Part shown: positions 9,384 through 17,603 of the stretch, piece after piece | Layout: the number at the start of each line of letters is the position of its first letter | Position numbering within the stretch: position 1 is the first letter of the stretch | Program-made: the position numbers and the translations under genes | Assembly: GCA_947164865.1 (NCBI GenBank) | Contig: CAMUYA010000003.1 | Location: forward strand, 62,001-126,000 | Direction: 5' to 3' | DNA from: an uncultured Lachnospiraceae bacterium | Lineage (GTDB): Bacteria > Bacillota > Clostridia > Lachnospirales > Lachnospiraceae | DNA: 64,000 nucleotides | The notes under the pieces: model-generated | The model's database searches: none | Seen by the model: only the letters and a program-made list of their open reading frames with translations | Told to the model about the DNA's origin: nothing

Positions 9384-9581
9384 ATGGCAAACAAGAAATC
9401 AGATAAGCAGCTGAAAGTAACTCTCGTAAAGTCTCTTATCGGTCAGGTACCGAAGAACAGAGCGATCGCAGAGTCCATGGGGCTGCGCAAAATCGGCAAG
9501 ACGGTTATCCTTCCCGATAACGATGCGACGAAAGGCCAGATCCGTCTGATAAATCACTTAATCAAGGTTGAAGAAGTATAA
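9384..9581 (+). CDS. rpmD: 50S ribosomal protein L30
   Basis: L30 (uL30), 65 residues. The pattern [36 protein letters not shown] is diagnostic of the short bacterial form. It lies between rpsE and rplO, 14 and 17 bp away, with a GGAGG site. The length is five or six residues above the usual 59-60 because of a lysine-rich N-terminus. Confidence 0.95.
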   Translation: MANKKSDKQLKVTLVKSLIGQVPKNRAIAESMGLRKIGKTVILPDNDATKGQIRLINHLIKVEEV

Positions 9582-9598
9582 CAGGAGGTATTCTTATC

Positions 9599-10039
9599 AT
9601 GGAATTATCCAACTTAAGACCTGCTGAGGGCTCAAAGCAGAGCGACAATTTCAGAAGAGGTCGCGGTCACGGATCCGGAAACGGAAAGACCGCAGGTAAG
9701 GGACACAAGGGCCAGAAGGCTCGTTCAGGCGCTCCCAGACCCGGATTTGAAGGCGGACAGATGCCCTTATACAGGCGTATTCCCAAGCGTGGCTTTAAGA
9801 ACCGCAACTCACTCGAGATAGTAACAATCAATGTCAGCGAGCTTTCACGCTTCAGAGCAGGCAGCACCGTTGATGCGGCTGCACTCAAGAAGGCAGGACT
9901 TATCGAAGATGCATGTGACGGCATCAAGATCCTCGGATACGGGGAACTGTCAAAGAAACTCAATGTTAAGGTAAATGCATATTCTGCATCTGCCAAGGAA
10001 AAGATTGAAGCTGCAGGCGGAAGTGCTGAGGTGGTTTAA
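9599..10039 (+). CDS. rplO: 50S ribosomal protein L15
   Basis: L15 (uL15), 146 residues, is a late-assembly protein reaching deep into 23S rRNA. The glycine- and arginine-rich N-terminal half ([20 protein letters not shown]) and [19 protein letters not shown] are characteristic. An AGGAGG site precedes the ATG. The stop codon overlaps the secY start by one base (TAATG). Confidence 0.97.
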   Translation: MELSNLRPAEGSKQSDNFRRGRGHGSGNGKTAGKGHKGQKARSGAPRPGFEGGQMPLYRRIPKRGFKNRNSLEIVTINVSELSRFRAGSTVDAAALKKAGLIEDACDGIKILGYGELSKKLNVKVNAYSASAKEKIEAAGGSAEVV

Positions 10040-11370
10040 TGCTGCAAACAATAAAGAACGCATTAAAAGTAAAAGAAATCCGTAAGAGACTTTTGTTTAC
10101 GCTGGCTATGCTGGTAGTAATCCGTATCGGATCTCAGATTCCTCTTCCCGGGATAGATCAGGCTCAGTTGGAAGAGATACTGAACAAAACATTAGGTGCT
10201 GCGCGGGATTCCGGTGCGTTTGGCTTTTTTGACGCGATAACAGGTGGCTCGTTTACGAGCATGTCGATCCTGGCGCTCAACATCAACCCCTACATTACAT
10301 CATCCATTATCATGCAGCTCCTCACGATAGCTATTCCAAAGCTTGAGGAGATGCAGAGAGATGGTGAAGAAGGCAGAAAGAAGATCGTTACTATCACCAG
10401 ATACCTCACCGTAGGACTTGCACTTGTGCAGTCCATCGCAATGGTATTCGGATTCAGAGGGATCTTCACAGAGTTCAATGCATTCACCGTTATCACTTGC
10501 ATTGCCGCACTCACGGCAGGAAGTGCATTCCTTATGTGGATCGGTGAGCAGATCACGGAGTACGGTGTAGGAAACGGTATATCCATAGTCCTGACAATAA
10601 ACATTATTTCGAGACTGCCTCAGGATATCGGCGGTCTGTATGAGAAGTTCATCAAAGGCAAGGCTCCTGCAACAGCAATACTTGCCGCACTTATCATAAT
10701 CGCTGTATTTATCGCGATGGTTGTTCTTGTAATCATTCTTAATGATGCTGTAAGGTCAATCCCCGTACAGTATGCAAAGAAGATGCAGGGACATAAGATG
10801 GTCGGTGGTTCTTCATCGAACATTCCCCTTAAGGTTAACACCTCGGGCGTTATTCCGATCATCTTTGCACAGTCACTGATCACGCTTCCTATTCTTATCA
10901 CATCTTTTGTGAGCAAGAACGGAGCTACAGGCGTCTGGGCTGAGATCCTTAAGTATTTCAGTTCCAACAACTGGTGCAGATTTAATGCAGCACAGATCAG
11001 ATACAGCGCAGGACTTCTTGTATACATCGCGCTTGTAATATTCTTTGCTTACTTCTACACTTCGATAACCTTCAATCCTTTGCTGGTATCGGACAACCTG
11101 AAGAGGCAGGGAGGCTTTATCCCCGGTATCCGTCCGGGCAAGCCCACAAGCGATTACCTTAACAATGTTCTGAATTACATCGTATTTATCGGTGCTATCG
11201 GACTTATTATCGTCTGTGTGCTTCCGTATATCTTCAGCGGTGTGTTCAATGCAGAAGTTTCGGTTACGGGTACGAGTCTTATCATTATCGTAAGCGTTGT
11301 GCTTGAGACTCTCAAGCAGATCGAGTCGATGATGCTCGTGCGCAATTACAAGGGATTCCTTGAGAACTAA
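10039..11370 (+). CDS. secY: Protein translocase subunit SecY
   Basis: SecY, 443 residues, is the channel of the Sec translocon in the cytoplasmic membrane. It passes secreted proteins such as the five surface proteins at 17604-29115. About ten hydrophobic helices are visible. The conserved RIGSQIPLPGID segment in the first helix region, GNGISIVLTINIISRLP and the cytoplasmic loop ending FIPGIRPGKPTSDYLN match the family. Coupling to rplO is the standard arrangement. Confidence 0.97.
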   Translation: MLQTIKNALKVKEIRKRLLFTLAMLVVIRIGSQIPLPGIDQAQLEEILNKTLGAARDSGAFGFFDAITGGSFTSMSILALNINPYITSSIIMQLLTIAIPKLEEMQRDGEEGRKKIVTITRYLTVGLALVQSIAMVFGFRGIFTEFNAFTVITCIAALTAGSAFLMWIGEQITEYGVGNGISIVLTINIISRLPQDIGGLYEKFIKGKAPATAILAALIIIAVFIAMVVLVIILNDAVRSIPVQYAKKMQGHKMVGGSSSNIPLKVNTSGVIPIIFAQSLITLPILITSFVSKNGATGVWAEILKYFSSNNWCRFNAAQIRYSAGLLVYIALVIFFAYFYTSITFNPLLVSDNLKRQGGFIPGIRPGKPTSDYLNNVLNYIVFIGAIGLIIVCVLPYIFSGVFNAEVSVTGTSLIIIVSVVLETLKQIESMMLVRNYKGFLEN

Positions 11371-11381
11371 CACATAATTAT

Positions 11382-11408
11382 AAAGCCACGTATATTATAC
11401 GTGGCTTT
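11382..11408 (+). terminator. Hairpin between secY and adk
   Basis: A long perfect inverted repeat: AAAGCCACGTATA with its complement, almost without loop, ending in GGCTTTCTG. The stem is strong but the following T-run is short (three T). It may act as an mRNA stabiliser or a leaky terminator that lowers adk-map expression relative to the ribosomal genes. Confidence 0.5.
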
Positions 11409-11468
11409 CTGTGGTAATTATTGGACCTCGCGTCCGCTTGGTTAGAATAAACCTAAGGAGAACAGGGT

Positions 11469-12110
11469 ATGAAAATTATTATGTTAGGTGCTCCCGGTGC
11501 GGGAAAAGGCACACAGGCTAAAATGATCGCCGAAAAGTATGGGATTCCTCATGTTTCGACAGGTGACATTTTCCGTGCAAACATAAAGAACGGAACAGAG
11601 CTTGGAAAGCAGGCTAAAGAGTATATGGACAAGGGACTTCTTGTTCCCGATGAGCTGACTGTTAAGATCCTTCTTGACAGGGTGGCACAGGATGACTGCA
11701 AGAACGGTTATGTGCTTGACGGTTTTCCGAGGACCATTCCCCAGGCTGAGGTGCTTGATGAGGCGCTCACAAAGCTTGGCGAGAAGATAGACTTTGCCGT
11801 AAACGTGGATGTTCCCGATGAGAACATCGTTAAGAGAATGTCGGGAAGACGTGCCTGCCTTAAGTGCGGTGCCACTTATCACATCGAGCACATTCCTCCG
11901 AAGAAAGAGGGAATCTGCGACACCTGTGGCAGCGAGCTCGTATTAAGAGATGACGATAAGCCCGAGACAGTGCTTAACCGCCTCAAGGTTTATCATGATC
12001 AGACTCAGCCCCTTATCGATTTCTACACAGCAAAGGGTGTCCTTAAGACAGTCGACGGAACCGTAGACATGAAGGATGTATTCAATGCTATCGTAGCTAT
12101 CCTGGGCTAA
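11469..12110 (+). CDS. adk: Adenylate kinase
   Basis: Adenylate kinase, 213 residues, cytosolic, converts ATP and AMP to two ADP. The P-loop [10 protein letters not shown] is at residues 7-16, DGFPRTIPQ binds nucleotide, and the long LID domain around 126-163 holds two pairs, CLKCGATYH and CDTCGSE. These four cysteines form the structural zinc site found in many Gram-positive enzymes. TAAGGAG precedes the ATG. adk-map downstream of secY is the usual Firmicute order. Confidence 0.97.
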   Translation: MKIIMLGAPGAGKGTQAKMIAEKYGIPHVSTGDIFRANIKNGTELGKQAKEYMDKGLLVPDELTVKILLDRVAQDDCKNGYVLDGFPRTIPQAEVLDEALTKLGEKIDFAVNVDVPDENIVKRMSGRRACLKCGATYHIEHIPPKKEGICDTCGSELVLRDDDKPETVLNRLKVYHDQTQPLIDFYTAKGVLKTVDGTVDMKDVFNAIVAILG

Positions 12111-12130
12111 TGTAAGGAAGACAGGCCGGA

Positions 12131-12877
12131 ATGATCACGATCAAAACGGAAGAAGAGATCGCGCTTATGCGTGAATCCTGCAGAAAGCTTGCGATATTGC
12201 ACAAGGAGCTTGAGGAGTACTTAAAGCCGGGATTATCCACTAAGGATATAGATTCCTACGGCGAGGCACTTATCGAAAAGCTCGGCGGCGTGCCGAATTT
12301 CAAAAACTATCAGGGATATCCTGCAGCCATATGCGTATCCGTAAATGATGAAGTCGTGCACGGGATCCCCCGGGCAGACAGGATAATAAATGACGGAGAT
12401 ATCGTAAGCTTGGACTGCGGGCTTATATATAAAGGATTCCACTCAGATGCCGCCAGGACGCACGCGGTAGGCGATGTATCCCCAAAGGTCAAGGCACTGA
12501 TAGAAGCCACAAAGCAGAGTTTTTTTGATGGGATCAAAATGGCAAAGGCAGGGAATCATCTGTATGATATATCAAATGCCATTGCGGGGAGCCTTGAAGC
12601 CGGAAACTACGGGATAGTTAAGGAGCTTACAGGGCACGGGATAGGAAGAAATCTCCATGAAGATCCATCGATCCCGAATTTCAGGATGAGAAGAAGAGGA
12701 CCCAAACTAAAGGCGGGTATGACGCTGGCGATAGAGCCTATGGTAGCTTTGGGTGACGGAAGCGTCGAATGGCTTCCGGATGATTGGACGGTGGTTACCG
12801 CCGACGGAACATGGGCAGCTCATTACGAGAACACAGTGCTCATAACAGAAGGCGAACCCGAGATACTGACGATTTAA
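12131..12877 (+). CDS. map: Methionine aminopeptidase, type I
   Basis: Removes the initiator methionine from nascent proteins; 248 residues, M24 (pita-bread) fold. Metal ligands are recognisable: the two Asp in LDCGLIYKGFHSDAARTH, the His in GHGIGRNLHEDP, Glu in IEPMVALG and Glu in HYENTVLIT. The substrate His is in VNDEVVHGIP. No N-terminal zinc-finger extension is present. It starts 20 bp after adk. Confidence 0.96.
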   Translation: MITIKTEEEIALMRESCRKLAILHKELEEYLKPGLSTKDIDSYGEALIEKLGGVPNFKNYQGYPAAICVSVNDEVVHGIPRADRIINDGDIVSLDCGLIYKGFHSDAARTHAVGDVSPKVKALIEATKQSFFDGIKMAKAGNHLYDISNAIAGSLEAGNYGIVKELTGHGIGRNLHEDPSIPNFRMRRRGPKLKAGMTLAIEPMVALGDGSVEWLPDDWTVVTADGTWAAHYENTVLITEGEPEILTI

Positions 12878-12909
12878 CCTTCCACTTACGGAAGGTGGCG
12901 CTAAGCGCC
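12877..12909 (+). promoter_or_regulatory. Tandem stem-loops between map and infA
   Basis: ACCTTCC/GGAAGGT (12877-12896) starts at the last base of the map stop codon and is followed at once by GGCGC-TAA-GCGCC (12897-12909). The second stem ends shortly before the infA ribosome binding site (GAGGTGA, 12915-12921). There is no T-run. A role in RNA stability or processing is possible but unproven. Confidence 0.45.
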
Positions 12910-12928
12910 GGATGAGGTGAAAAAGTTT

Positions 12929-13147
12929 ATGTCAAAAAGTGATGTTATCGAAATCGAGGGAGTTGTAGTAGATAAGCTTCCCAACACAATGTTTAAGGTA
13001 GAGCTTGAAAACGGACATCAGGTACTCGCTACCATAAGCGGCAAGCTCCGCCAGAATTTCATCAGGATACTTCCCGGTGACAAAGTAACTATGGAACTTT
13101 CTCCTTACGATCTTACAAAAGGAAGGATCATATGGAGAGATAAGTAA
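12929..13147 (+). CDS. infA: Translation initiation factor IF-1
   Basis: IF-1, 72 residues, binds the A-site of the 30S subunit during initiation. It is a single OB fold: [30 protein letters not shown] and the C-terminal [15 protein letters not shown] are signature stretches. ATG 12929 gives the exact family length; the GTG at 12917 lies inside the ribosome binding site and is rejected. Confidence 0.97.
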   Translation: MSKSDVIEIEGVVVDKLPNTMFKVELENGHQVLATISGKLRQNFIRILPGDKVTMELSPYDLTKGRIIWRDK

Positions 13148-13159
13148 TCGCTATGCTTG

Positions 13160-13219
13160 CAAATCCGTGCAAAAAGCCGTCTGCAAGCTTGCTTGTAAGA
13201 GGCTCTTTGCACGGATTTG
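13160..13219 (+). repeat. Large inverted repeat downstream of infA
   Basis: CAAATCCGTGCAAA (13160-13173) is exactly complementary to 13206-13219. The 14-bp arms enclose a 32-nt loop that itself holds the palindrome CAAGCTTG. No poly-T follows. It begins 13 bp after infA and opens a 305-bp non-coding spacer before rpmJ that consists almost entirely of palindromic repeats. Confidence 0.7.
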
Positions 13220-13225
13220 TAAATC

Positions 13226-13372
13226 CTGCGAAGCAGGATTGCAAGAACCATGAGCAAGAAGCGAAGCGGATTGCGAATGGGACTTGCAAGAGATTGTAAA
13301 GAAGTAGCTGCGAAGCAGGATTGCAAGAACCATGAGCAAGAAGCGAAGCGGATTGCGAATGGGACTTGCAAG
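13226..13372 (+). repeat. Two 65-bp direct repeats, period 82 bp
   Basis: The 65-nt segment 13226-13290 recurs without change at 13308-13372. The linking bases are nearly the same as well (AGATTGTAAA against CGATTATAAA). Each unit contains CTGC-GAA-GCAG, and the block from CATGAGCAAG to TTGCGAATGG. The latter block recurs in altered form at 14250-14302. Only two units exist and there is no cas gene, so this is not a CRISPR array. A final hairpin GCTTGC/GCAAGC is at 13388-13405. Confidence 0.8.
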
Positions 13373-13452
13373 CGATTATAAAAAAGTGCTTGCAATCCTG
13401 CAAGCGCTATGTTATTATGGACAATGGTCTTTTTTGAAAGGAGGGCTTTACG

Positions 13453-13566
13453 ATGAAGGTTAGAAGTTCAGTAAAACCGATTTGCGACAAGTGCAAAGTC
13501 ATCAAGAGAAAAGGACGCATAATGATTATCTGCGAGAATCCCAAACATAAGCAGAGACAGGGCTGA
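13453..13566 (+). CDS. rpmJ: 50S ribosomal protein L36
   Basis: L36 (bL36), 37 residues, too short for ordinary gene callers. The translation starts [20 protein letters not shown] and ends NPKHKQRQG. The zinc ribbon C-x2-C, later C and H identifies the C+ form. The ATG at 13453 follows AAAGGAGG (13437-13444). The long repeat-filled spacer before it is unusual, since infA and rpmJ are normally close. Confidence 0.95.
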   Translation: MKVRSSVKPICDKCKVIKRKGRIMIICENPKHKQRQG

Positions 13567-13796
13567 TCTTACACCGTGGAAGTGATAAAGACTTCCATAA
13601 GATATGTAGGATTACTACCTGATATTCTCCCGCTCTTTGTGGGAGAAAAAGATCGGATATGCGTCCGATTGGACTTTAAAGCGCGAGATACAATAAGAAA
13701 ACGCGCATCAGAGTCCCAATCATTTAGTAACCGTGTGATCTAACACACAAGTAGCGGCATCGCAAGTCGGTGCGTAACACAGGAGGAAAGAAACAA
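13567..13796 (+). promoter_or_regulatory. rpsM leader/spacer with several stem-loops
   Basis: This 230-bp non-coding gap holds TGGAAGT/ACTTCCA (13577-13597), TTCTCCC/GGGAGAA (13625-13647, followed by AAAA), ATCGGA/TCCGAT (13652-13669) and GCGCG/CGCGC (13681-13707). The rpsM ribosome binding site AGGAGG is at 13781-13786. The stems have no T-runs. In E. coli and B. subtilis the alpha operon is controlled by S4 through leader RNA, so a regulatory fold is plausible here but not demonstrated. Confidence 0.4.
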
Positions 13797-14168
13797 ATGG
13801 CTCGTATCGAAGGTGTAGATTTACCCAGAGAGAAAAGAATCGAGATCGGTCTTACCTATATCTATGGTATCGGAAGATCGACATCTAACAAGATCCTTGC
13901 TGAGTGCGGAGTTAACCCCGACACAAGAGTAAGGGATATCACTGATGAAGAGGTTAAGAAGATCACAGAGGCGATCGACAAGCTCGGCATCATGGTAGAA
14001 GGTGATCTCAGAAGAGAGATCGCGATGAACATCAAGACTCTTCAGGAGATCGGATGCTATCGCGGAATACGTCACAGAAAGGGACTTCCCGTTCGTGGAC
14101 AGAACACCAAGAACAACGCTCGTACCCGCAAGGGACCCAAGCGTACTGTTGCTAATAAGAAGAAGTAA
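13797..14168 (+). CDS. rpsM: 30S ribosomal protein S13
   Basis: S13 (uS13), 123 residues, in the head of the small subunit, contacts P-site tRNA and forms intersubunit bridges. [26 protein letters not shown] and the C-terminal [24 protein letters not shown] are diagnostic. ATG 13797 is right after AGGAGGAAAGAAACAA; the frame is open from 13770, but that part lies upstream of the binding site. Confidence 0.97.
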   Translation: MARIEGVDLPREKRIEIGLTYIYGIGRSTSNKILAECGVNPDTRVRDITDEEVKKITEAIDKLGIMVEGDLRREIAMNIKTLQEIGCYRGIRHRKGLPVRGQNTKNNARTRKGPKRTVANKKK

Positions 14169-14182
14169 TTTGCATGATACAA

Positions 14183-14242
14183 AGGTCATAAATAAAAATG
14201 CGAGTTATGCTCGCATAAACGAGCATTTTTAATTAATGACCT
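14183..14242 (+). repeat. Palindromic repeat element, copy 1
   Basis: Outer arms AGGTCAT (14183-14189) and ATGACCT (14236-14242) enclose a core running from AAAAATGC to GCATTTTT. The core can fold in two exclusive ways: TGCGAG with CTCGCA, or ATGCTCG with CGAGCAT around CATAAA, followed by T5. The second form looks like an intrinsic terminator. A close copy with different outer arms is at 48512-48573. It lies between rpsM and rpsK, where a full stop to transcription would be unexpected. Confidence 0.75.
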
Positions 14243-14249
14243 GAACAAG

Positions 14250-14302
14250 CATGAGCAAGTAGCAATTTCCGCGAAGCATGGAAATTCGCGAATTGCGAAT
14301 GG
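14250..14302 (+). repeat. Third, diverged copy of the CATGAGCAAG repeat
   Basis: CATGAGCAAG (14250-14259) and ATTGCGAATGG (14292-14302) frame an internal hairpin AATTTCC/GGAAATT around GCGAAGCAT. The two copies at 13249-13280 and 13331-13362 have the same frame and the same GCGAAGC centre, but lack the long arms. The element is therefore a dispersed palindromic unit rather than a local duplication only. Confidence 0.6.
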
Positions 14303-14383
14303 TTGTAGGATTGTGGGAGTTGCGTAGCAACGAAACAATCCGTAGTATCATTGTATATTGTAACTAAAAAATAAACGGTGCCC

Positions 14384-14400
14384 GTTGCAAAGTACACAAC
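14384..14400 (-). repeat. Inverted short copy of the GTACTTT-loop hairpin
   Basis: GTTG (14384-14387) and CAAC (14397-14400) flank CAAAGTACA, whose reverse complement contains GTACTTT. This is the loop sequence conserved in the hairpins at 2573-2599 and 14872-14899. It appears to be the same element in the other orientation, 63 bp before rpsK. The short arms limit confidence. Confidence 0.4.
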
Positions 14401-14463
14401 GCTTTAGGCTAGGTGGCACACAAATCGAAATGCGCAAGGCGCAGGAAAGTAGGTTAGTTTAAA

Positions 14464-14865
14464 ATGGCAGGTAAACAGGCAGCACCTAAGAAGGGTGCAA
14501 AAAGACGTGTAAAAAAGAACGTTGAACACGGCCAGGCACATATCCAGGCTTCATTCAACAACACAATCGTAACTATCACAGACGCTCAGGGTAATGCCCT
14601 TAGCTGGGCAAGTGCAGGCGGACTCGGATTCAGAGGATCCAGAAAGTCCACTCCTTACGCAGCTCAGGTTGCAGCAGAGACAGCTACCAAGGCAGCTACC
14701 GTACATGGTCTTAAGACCGTTGATGTATTTGTAAAGGGACCCGGCTCAGGACGTGAAGCAGCTATCCGTGCTCTTGCAGCAGCAGGACTTCAGGTTCTCT
14801 CCATTGTGGATGTTACCCCCGTTCCTCACAACGGATGCAGACCTCCCAAGAGACGTCGCGTATAA
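14464..14865 (+). CDS. rpsK: 30S ribosomal protein S11
   Basis: S11 (uS11), 133 residues, on the platform of the small subunit near the Shine-Dalgarno duplex. The stretches [21 protein letters not shown] and [13 protein letters not shown] are family hallmarks. The ribosome binding site is poor, with only AGGAAAGTAGG about 10 nt upstream, unlike the strong sites of its neighbours. It follows 295 bp of palindromic DNA after rpsM. Confidence 0.97.
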   Translation: MAGKQAAPKKGAKRRVKKNVEHGQAHIQASFNNTIVTITDAQGNALSWASAGGLGFRGSRKSTPYAAQVAAETATKAATVHGLKTVDVFVKGPGSGREAAIRALAAAGLQVLSIVDVTPVPHNGCRPPKRRRV

Positions 14866-14871
14866 TAAGCG

Positions 14872-14974
14872 ACGCTAGCCGCGTACTTTGCGGCAGCGTG
14901 AAATTGTGCGAACGAATCAACGCACAATTTCATACGGAGTATCGCGACGAACGCAGCGTACTTTGATGCGTTCG
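14872..14974 (+). repeat. Tandem palindromic stem-loops between rpsK and rpsD
   Basis: Three hairpins, arranged as at 2573-2674. The first has arms ACGCT(a)GCCGC and its complement around loop GTACTTT (14872-14899). The second is a perfect 11-bp stem, 14900-14910 with 14921-14931, around AACGAATCAA. The third is CGAACGCA/TGCGTTCG (14948-14974) with GTACTTT again in its loop. Arms differ from the first array while the loops GTACTTT and GAAYCAA are kept. Confidence 0.8.
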
Positions 14975-15020
14975 GTAAATTATGTTAAACCAAGTAACTA
15001 AGCAACTAATAACAAGGAAC

Positions 15021-15076
15021 CAACTCGTTTTAAAACACAAAACGAGTTGCGCCGATGGCTTTGTACGTCGGCTTTT
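15021..15076 (+). terminator. Two stem-loops upstream of rpsD, the second terminator-like
   Basis: CAACTCGTTTT (15021-15031) pairs perfectly with 15039-15049 around AAAACAC. Right after it GCCGATG/CGTCGGC (15051-15072, one wobble pair) is followed by TTTT. They lie 61 bp upstream of rpsD. In B. subtilis S4 represses its own mRNA, so this could be an attenuator; the short T-run makes full termination unlikely. Confidence 0.4.
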
Positions 15077-15136
15077 GTTGGAAGACGGTATCGCACAGCG
15101 CGGTATTGTAAACAACCATTGAAAGGAAAAGAAAAA

Positions 15137-15730
15137 ATGGCAGTTAATCGTACACCAGTACTCAAGAGATGCAGAGCGCTCGGAATTGAGCCCGCTGTTC
15201 TCGGTTATGACAAGAAATCAAACAGACAGCCTCACAACGCCGGAAGAAAGGTAAGTGAGTACGGACTTCAGCTCCGCGAGAAGCAGAAGGCTAAATTCAT
15301 CTACGGCGTGCTTGAGAAGCCTTTCCGTAACTATTACGACAAGGCTGATATGATGAAGGGAATGACCGGTGAAAACCTTATGGCCCTTCTCGAGACCAGA
15401 CTTGACAATGTTGTTTTCCGTATGGGATTCGCAAGAACCCGCAGGGAGGCAAGACAGGTAGTTGATCATAAGCATGTACTTGTTAACGGAAAGAAGGTAA
15501 ACATTCCTTCATACGCTGTAAAGGCAGGAGATGTTATCGAGATCAGCGAGAAGGCAAAGGAAATGAACCGCTACAAGGCAATCCTTGAGGTTACCGCCGG
15601 AAGACTTACTCCCGACTGGATGGATGTAGACGTCGAGGGACTTAAGGGTACTATCAAGAATATTCCTACCAGAGAGCAGATCGATGTTCCCGTAAACGAG
15701 ATGCTTATCGTCGAGTTGTATTCAAAGTAA
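15137..15730 (+). CDS. rpsD: 30S ribosomal protein S4
   Basis: S4 (uS4), 197 residues, nucleates 30S assembly. The S4 RNA-binding domain is clear ([34 protein letters not shown]). The N-terminal domain lacks the four-cysteine zinc knuckle, so this is the zinc-free form. ATG 15137 follows GAAAGGAAAAG. The frame is open from 15047 through the leader hairpins but has no S4 similarity there. rpoA follows after 46 bp. Confidence 0.96.
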   Translation: MAVNRTPVLKRCRALGIEPAVLGYDKKSNRQPHNAGRKVSEYGLQLREKQKAKFIYGVLEKPFRNYYDKADMMKGMTGENLMALLETRLDNVVFRMGFARTRREARQVVDHKHVLVNGKKVNIPSYAVKAGDVIEISEKAKEMNRYKAILEVTAGRLTPDWMDVDVEGLKGTIKNIPTREQIDVPVNEMLIVELYSK

Positions 15731-15776
15731 TAAGTAACTTAAGAATGCCAAAGAAGCCTAATAGGAGGATATTAGC

Positions 15777-16733
15777 GTGTTTGATTTTGAAAGACCCAAC
15801 GTTGAGATCGTGGAAATTTCGGAAGATAAAAAGTATGGCAGATTTGTCATCAAGCCTCTTGAGAGAGGATATGGTATCACTCTCGGAAATTCGCTTCGCA
15901 GGATAATGCTTTCATCTCTTCCCGGAGCTGCAGTAAGCCAGGTGAAGATTGACGGAGTTCAGCATGAGTTCTCGACAATTCCTGATGTTAAGGAAGATGT
16001 TACCGAGATCATCATGAATATTAAGAGTATCGCTATCAGGAATACAAGCGAGAGCCAGGAGCCTGTTACCATTACTCTTGATTATGAGGGAGAGGGCGTT
16101 GTTACCGCTGCTGACATCCAGCACGACAGTGACATCGAGATCCTTAATCCCGAGCAGCCTATCGCTACTCTTTGCGGTAAGCATGCAAAGCTCTACATCG
16201 AAATGATCGTAACATCCGGAAGAGGATACGTAGGTTCCGACAAGAACAAGAACGATTCACTTCCCATCGGAGTGATCGCGATCGATTCCATCTACACACC
16301 TGTTGAGCGTGTAAACATCTCAATAGAGAATACCCGTGTAGGTCAGAGCACCGATTTCGATAAGCTCACCATTGATGTATACACCAACGGAGCCCTTGCT
16401 CCCGATGAGGCAGTAAGCCTTGCTGCAAAGGTTCTCTCAGAGCACTTAAGCCTCTTTATCAATCTTTCGGAGAGCGCACAGAATGCATCATTTATGCAGA
16501 TTCCTGCTGCAGACAATTCCGACAAGAAGATCGACATGAGCATCGAGGAACTTGAGCTTTCGGTTCGTTCCTTCAACTGCTTAAAGAGAGCAAACATCAA
16601 TACCGTTCGTGAGCTCTGTGAGAAGACTCCCGATGAGATGATCAAGGTTCGTAACCTTGGAAGAAAGTCTCTTGAGGAAGTGCTTGCAAAGCTTGATGAA
16701 CTCGGACTTTCACTTAAGACTTCCGAGGATTGA
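15777..16733 (+). CDS. rpoA: DNA-directed RNA polymerase subunit alpha
   Basis: Alpha subunit, 318 residues. The N-terminal domain (about 1-230) dimerises and binds beta and beta-prime ([27 protein letters not shown] is diagnostic). The C-terminal domain (about 250-318; [37 protein letters not shown]) binds UP elements and activators. The start is GTG 15777, nine nucleotides after AGGAGG. It lies between rpsD and rplQ as in other Firmicutes. Confidence 0.97.
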   Translation: MFDFERPNVEIVEISEDKKYGRFVIKPLERGYGITLGNSLRRIMLSSLPGAAVSQVKIDGVQHEFSTIPDVKEDVTEIIMNIKSIAIRNTSESQEPVTITLDYEGEGVVTAADIQHDSDIEILNPEQPIATLCGKHAKLYIEMIVTSGRGYVGSDKNKNDSLPIGVIAIDSIYTPVERVNISIENTRVGQSTDFDKLTIDVYTNGALAPDEAVSLAAKVLSEHLSLFINLSESAQNASFMQIPAADNSDKKIDMSIEELELSVRSFNCLKRANINTVRELCEKTPDEMIKVRNLGRKSLEEVLAKLDELGLSLKTSED

Positions 16734-16865
16734 TCGGATCAAAAGATTATGTTTTAACTGTTTCTGTGAGGGTAATTCCAAAGTGTTCCCCACAGAGAAA
16801 TAAACCCCTGTCCGGTAAGTAAGTCCAAAGAGCGTGGCCGGATGCACCAGTAAAGGAGAAAAGAA

Positions 16866-17474
16866 ATGGCAATGTACAGAAAGCTCGGCAGAACTTCCTC
16901 ACAGAGAAAGGCTCTGCTCAGAAATCAGGTAACAGCACTTATCAACAACGGAAAGATCGTTACTACCGAAGCTAAGGCTAAGGAAGTAAAGAAGATCGCT
17001 GAGAGCCTTATCGCTCTTGCAGTTAAGGAGAAGGATAACTTCGAGACAGTAAAGGTTACCGCTAAGGTAGCTCGCAAGGATAAGGACGGGAAGAGAGTAA
17101 AGCAGATCGTTGACAAGGATGATCACTCAAAGGTTCTTTCCGATACTCACCGCGATAAGGACGGAAAGCTTATCCGCAAGGAGAACGGTGTGACCGTTAC
17201 CGTATATGACGAAGTTGAGAAGGAGATCAAGAAGGATATGCCTTCAAGACTTCATGCAAGACGCCAGATGCTCAAGGTTCTTTACCCTGTAACTGCAGTT
17301 CCTGCAGAAGGAAAGGGAAAGAAGAAGGCTACAAAGGAGATCAATCTCGTAGATAAGCTCTTCGATGAGATCGCTCCCAAGTATGCTAACCGCAAGGGCG
17401 GCTACACCAGGATCATCAAGATCGGACAGAGAAAGGGCGACGGCGCTCTCGAAGTTGTTCTTGAGATGGTGTAA
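16866..17474 (+). CDS. rplQ: 50S ribosomal protein L17 with a large insertion
   Basis: L17 (bL17), 202 residues, at the tunnel exit. The N-terminus [24 protein letters not shown] and the C-terminus [25 protein letters not shown] are canonical. Usual bacterial L17 is about 115-130 residues. The excess is a lysine- and aspartate-rich segment at about residues 58-125 placed before SRLHARRQM. The frame is intact, so this is a real expansion and not a fusion by frameshift. It ends the ribosomal cluster, and a strong terminator follows. Confidence 0.95.
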   Translation: MAMYRKLGRTSSQRKALLRNQVTALINNGKIVTTEAKAKEVKKIAESLIALAVKEKDNFETVKVTAKVARKDKDGKRVKQIVDKDDHSKVLSDTHRDKDGKLIRKENGVTVTVYDEVEKEIKKDMPSRLHARRQMLKVLYPVTAVPAEGKGKKKATKEINLVDKLFDEIAPKYANRKGGYTRIIKIGQRKGDGALEVVLEMV

Positions 17475-17506
17475 GATAAGAGCAAATTAAAGTAAGTTTT
17501 TTCAGG

Positions 17507-17536
17507 GCATCCCCCGAATGGGGGATGCTTTTTTTT
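17507..17536 (+). terminator. Intrinsic terminator of the S10-spc-alpha cluster
   Basis: GCATCCCCC (17507-17515), loop GAAT, GGGGGATGC (17520-17528), then eight T. A 9-bp GC-rich stem with a long T-run is a textbook terminator, 32 bp after rplQ. Confidence 0.95.
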
Positions 17537-17567
17537 GATACTTGAGGTAAAACAAAAGGAGTTGGTT

Positions 17568-17603
17568 ATGTTAAAACAAAACCAAATTCAAAGGAGGCAT
17601 TAA
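17568..17603 (+). CDS. Possible 11-codon leader peptide before the YD-repeat gene
   Basis: ATG 17568 has its own AAAGGAG (17555-17561) and reads MLKQNQIQRRH, then TAA at 17601-17603, directly adjacent to the ATG of the next gene at 17604. The second AAGGAGG (17591-17597) used by the next gene lies inside the small frame. The arrangement would couple translation of the two. It may be chance; composition gives no clue to an attenuation mechanism. Confidence 0.3.
   Translation: MLKQNQIQRRH

Noticed and set aside
13226..13372. Possible CRISPR array
   Set aside because: There are only two units, the 65-bp repeat is too long, the spacer-like part is itself repeated, and no cas genes are present.
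13105..13403. Overlapping minus-strand reading frames downstream of infA
   Set aside because: They translate palindromic repeat DNA and repeat themselves; they have no start signals.
14384..14463. Separate promoter for rpsK in the rpsM-rpsK gap
   Set aside because: Candidate hexamers (TTGCAA with TAGGCT) are poor and overlap the repeat remnant, so none is claimed.
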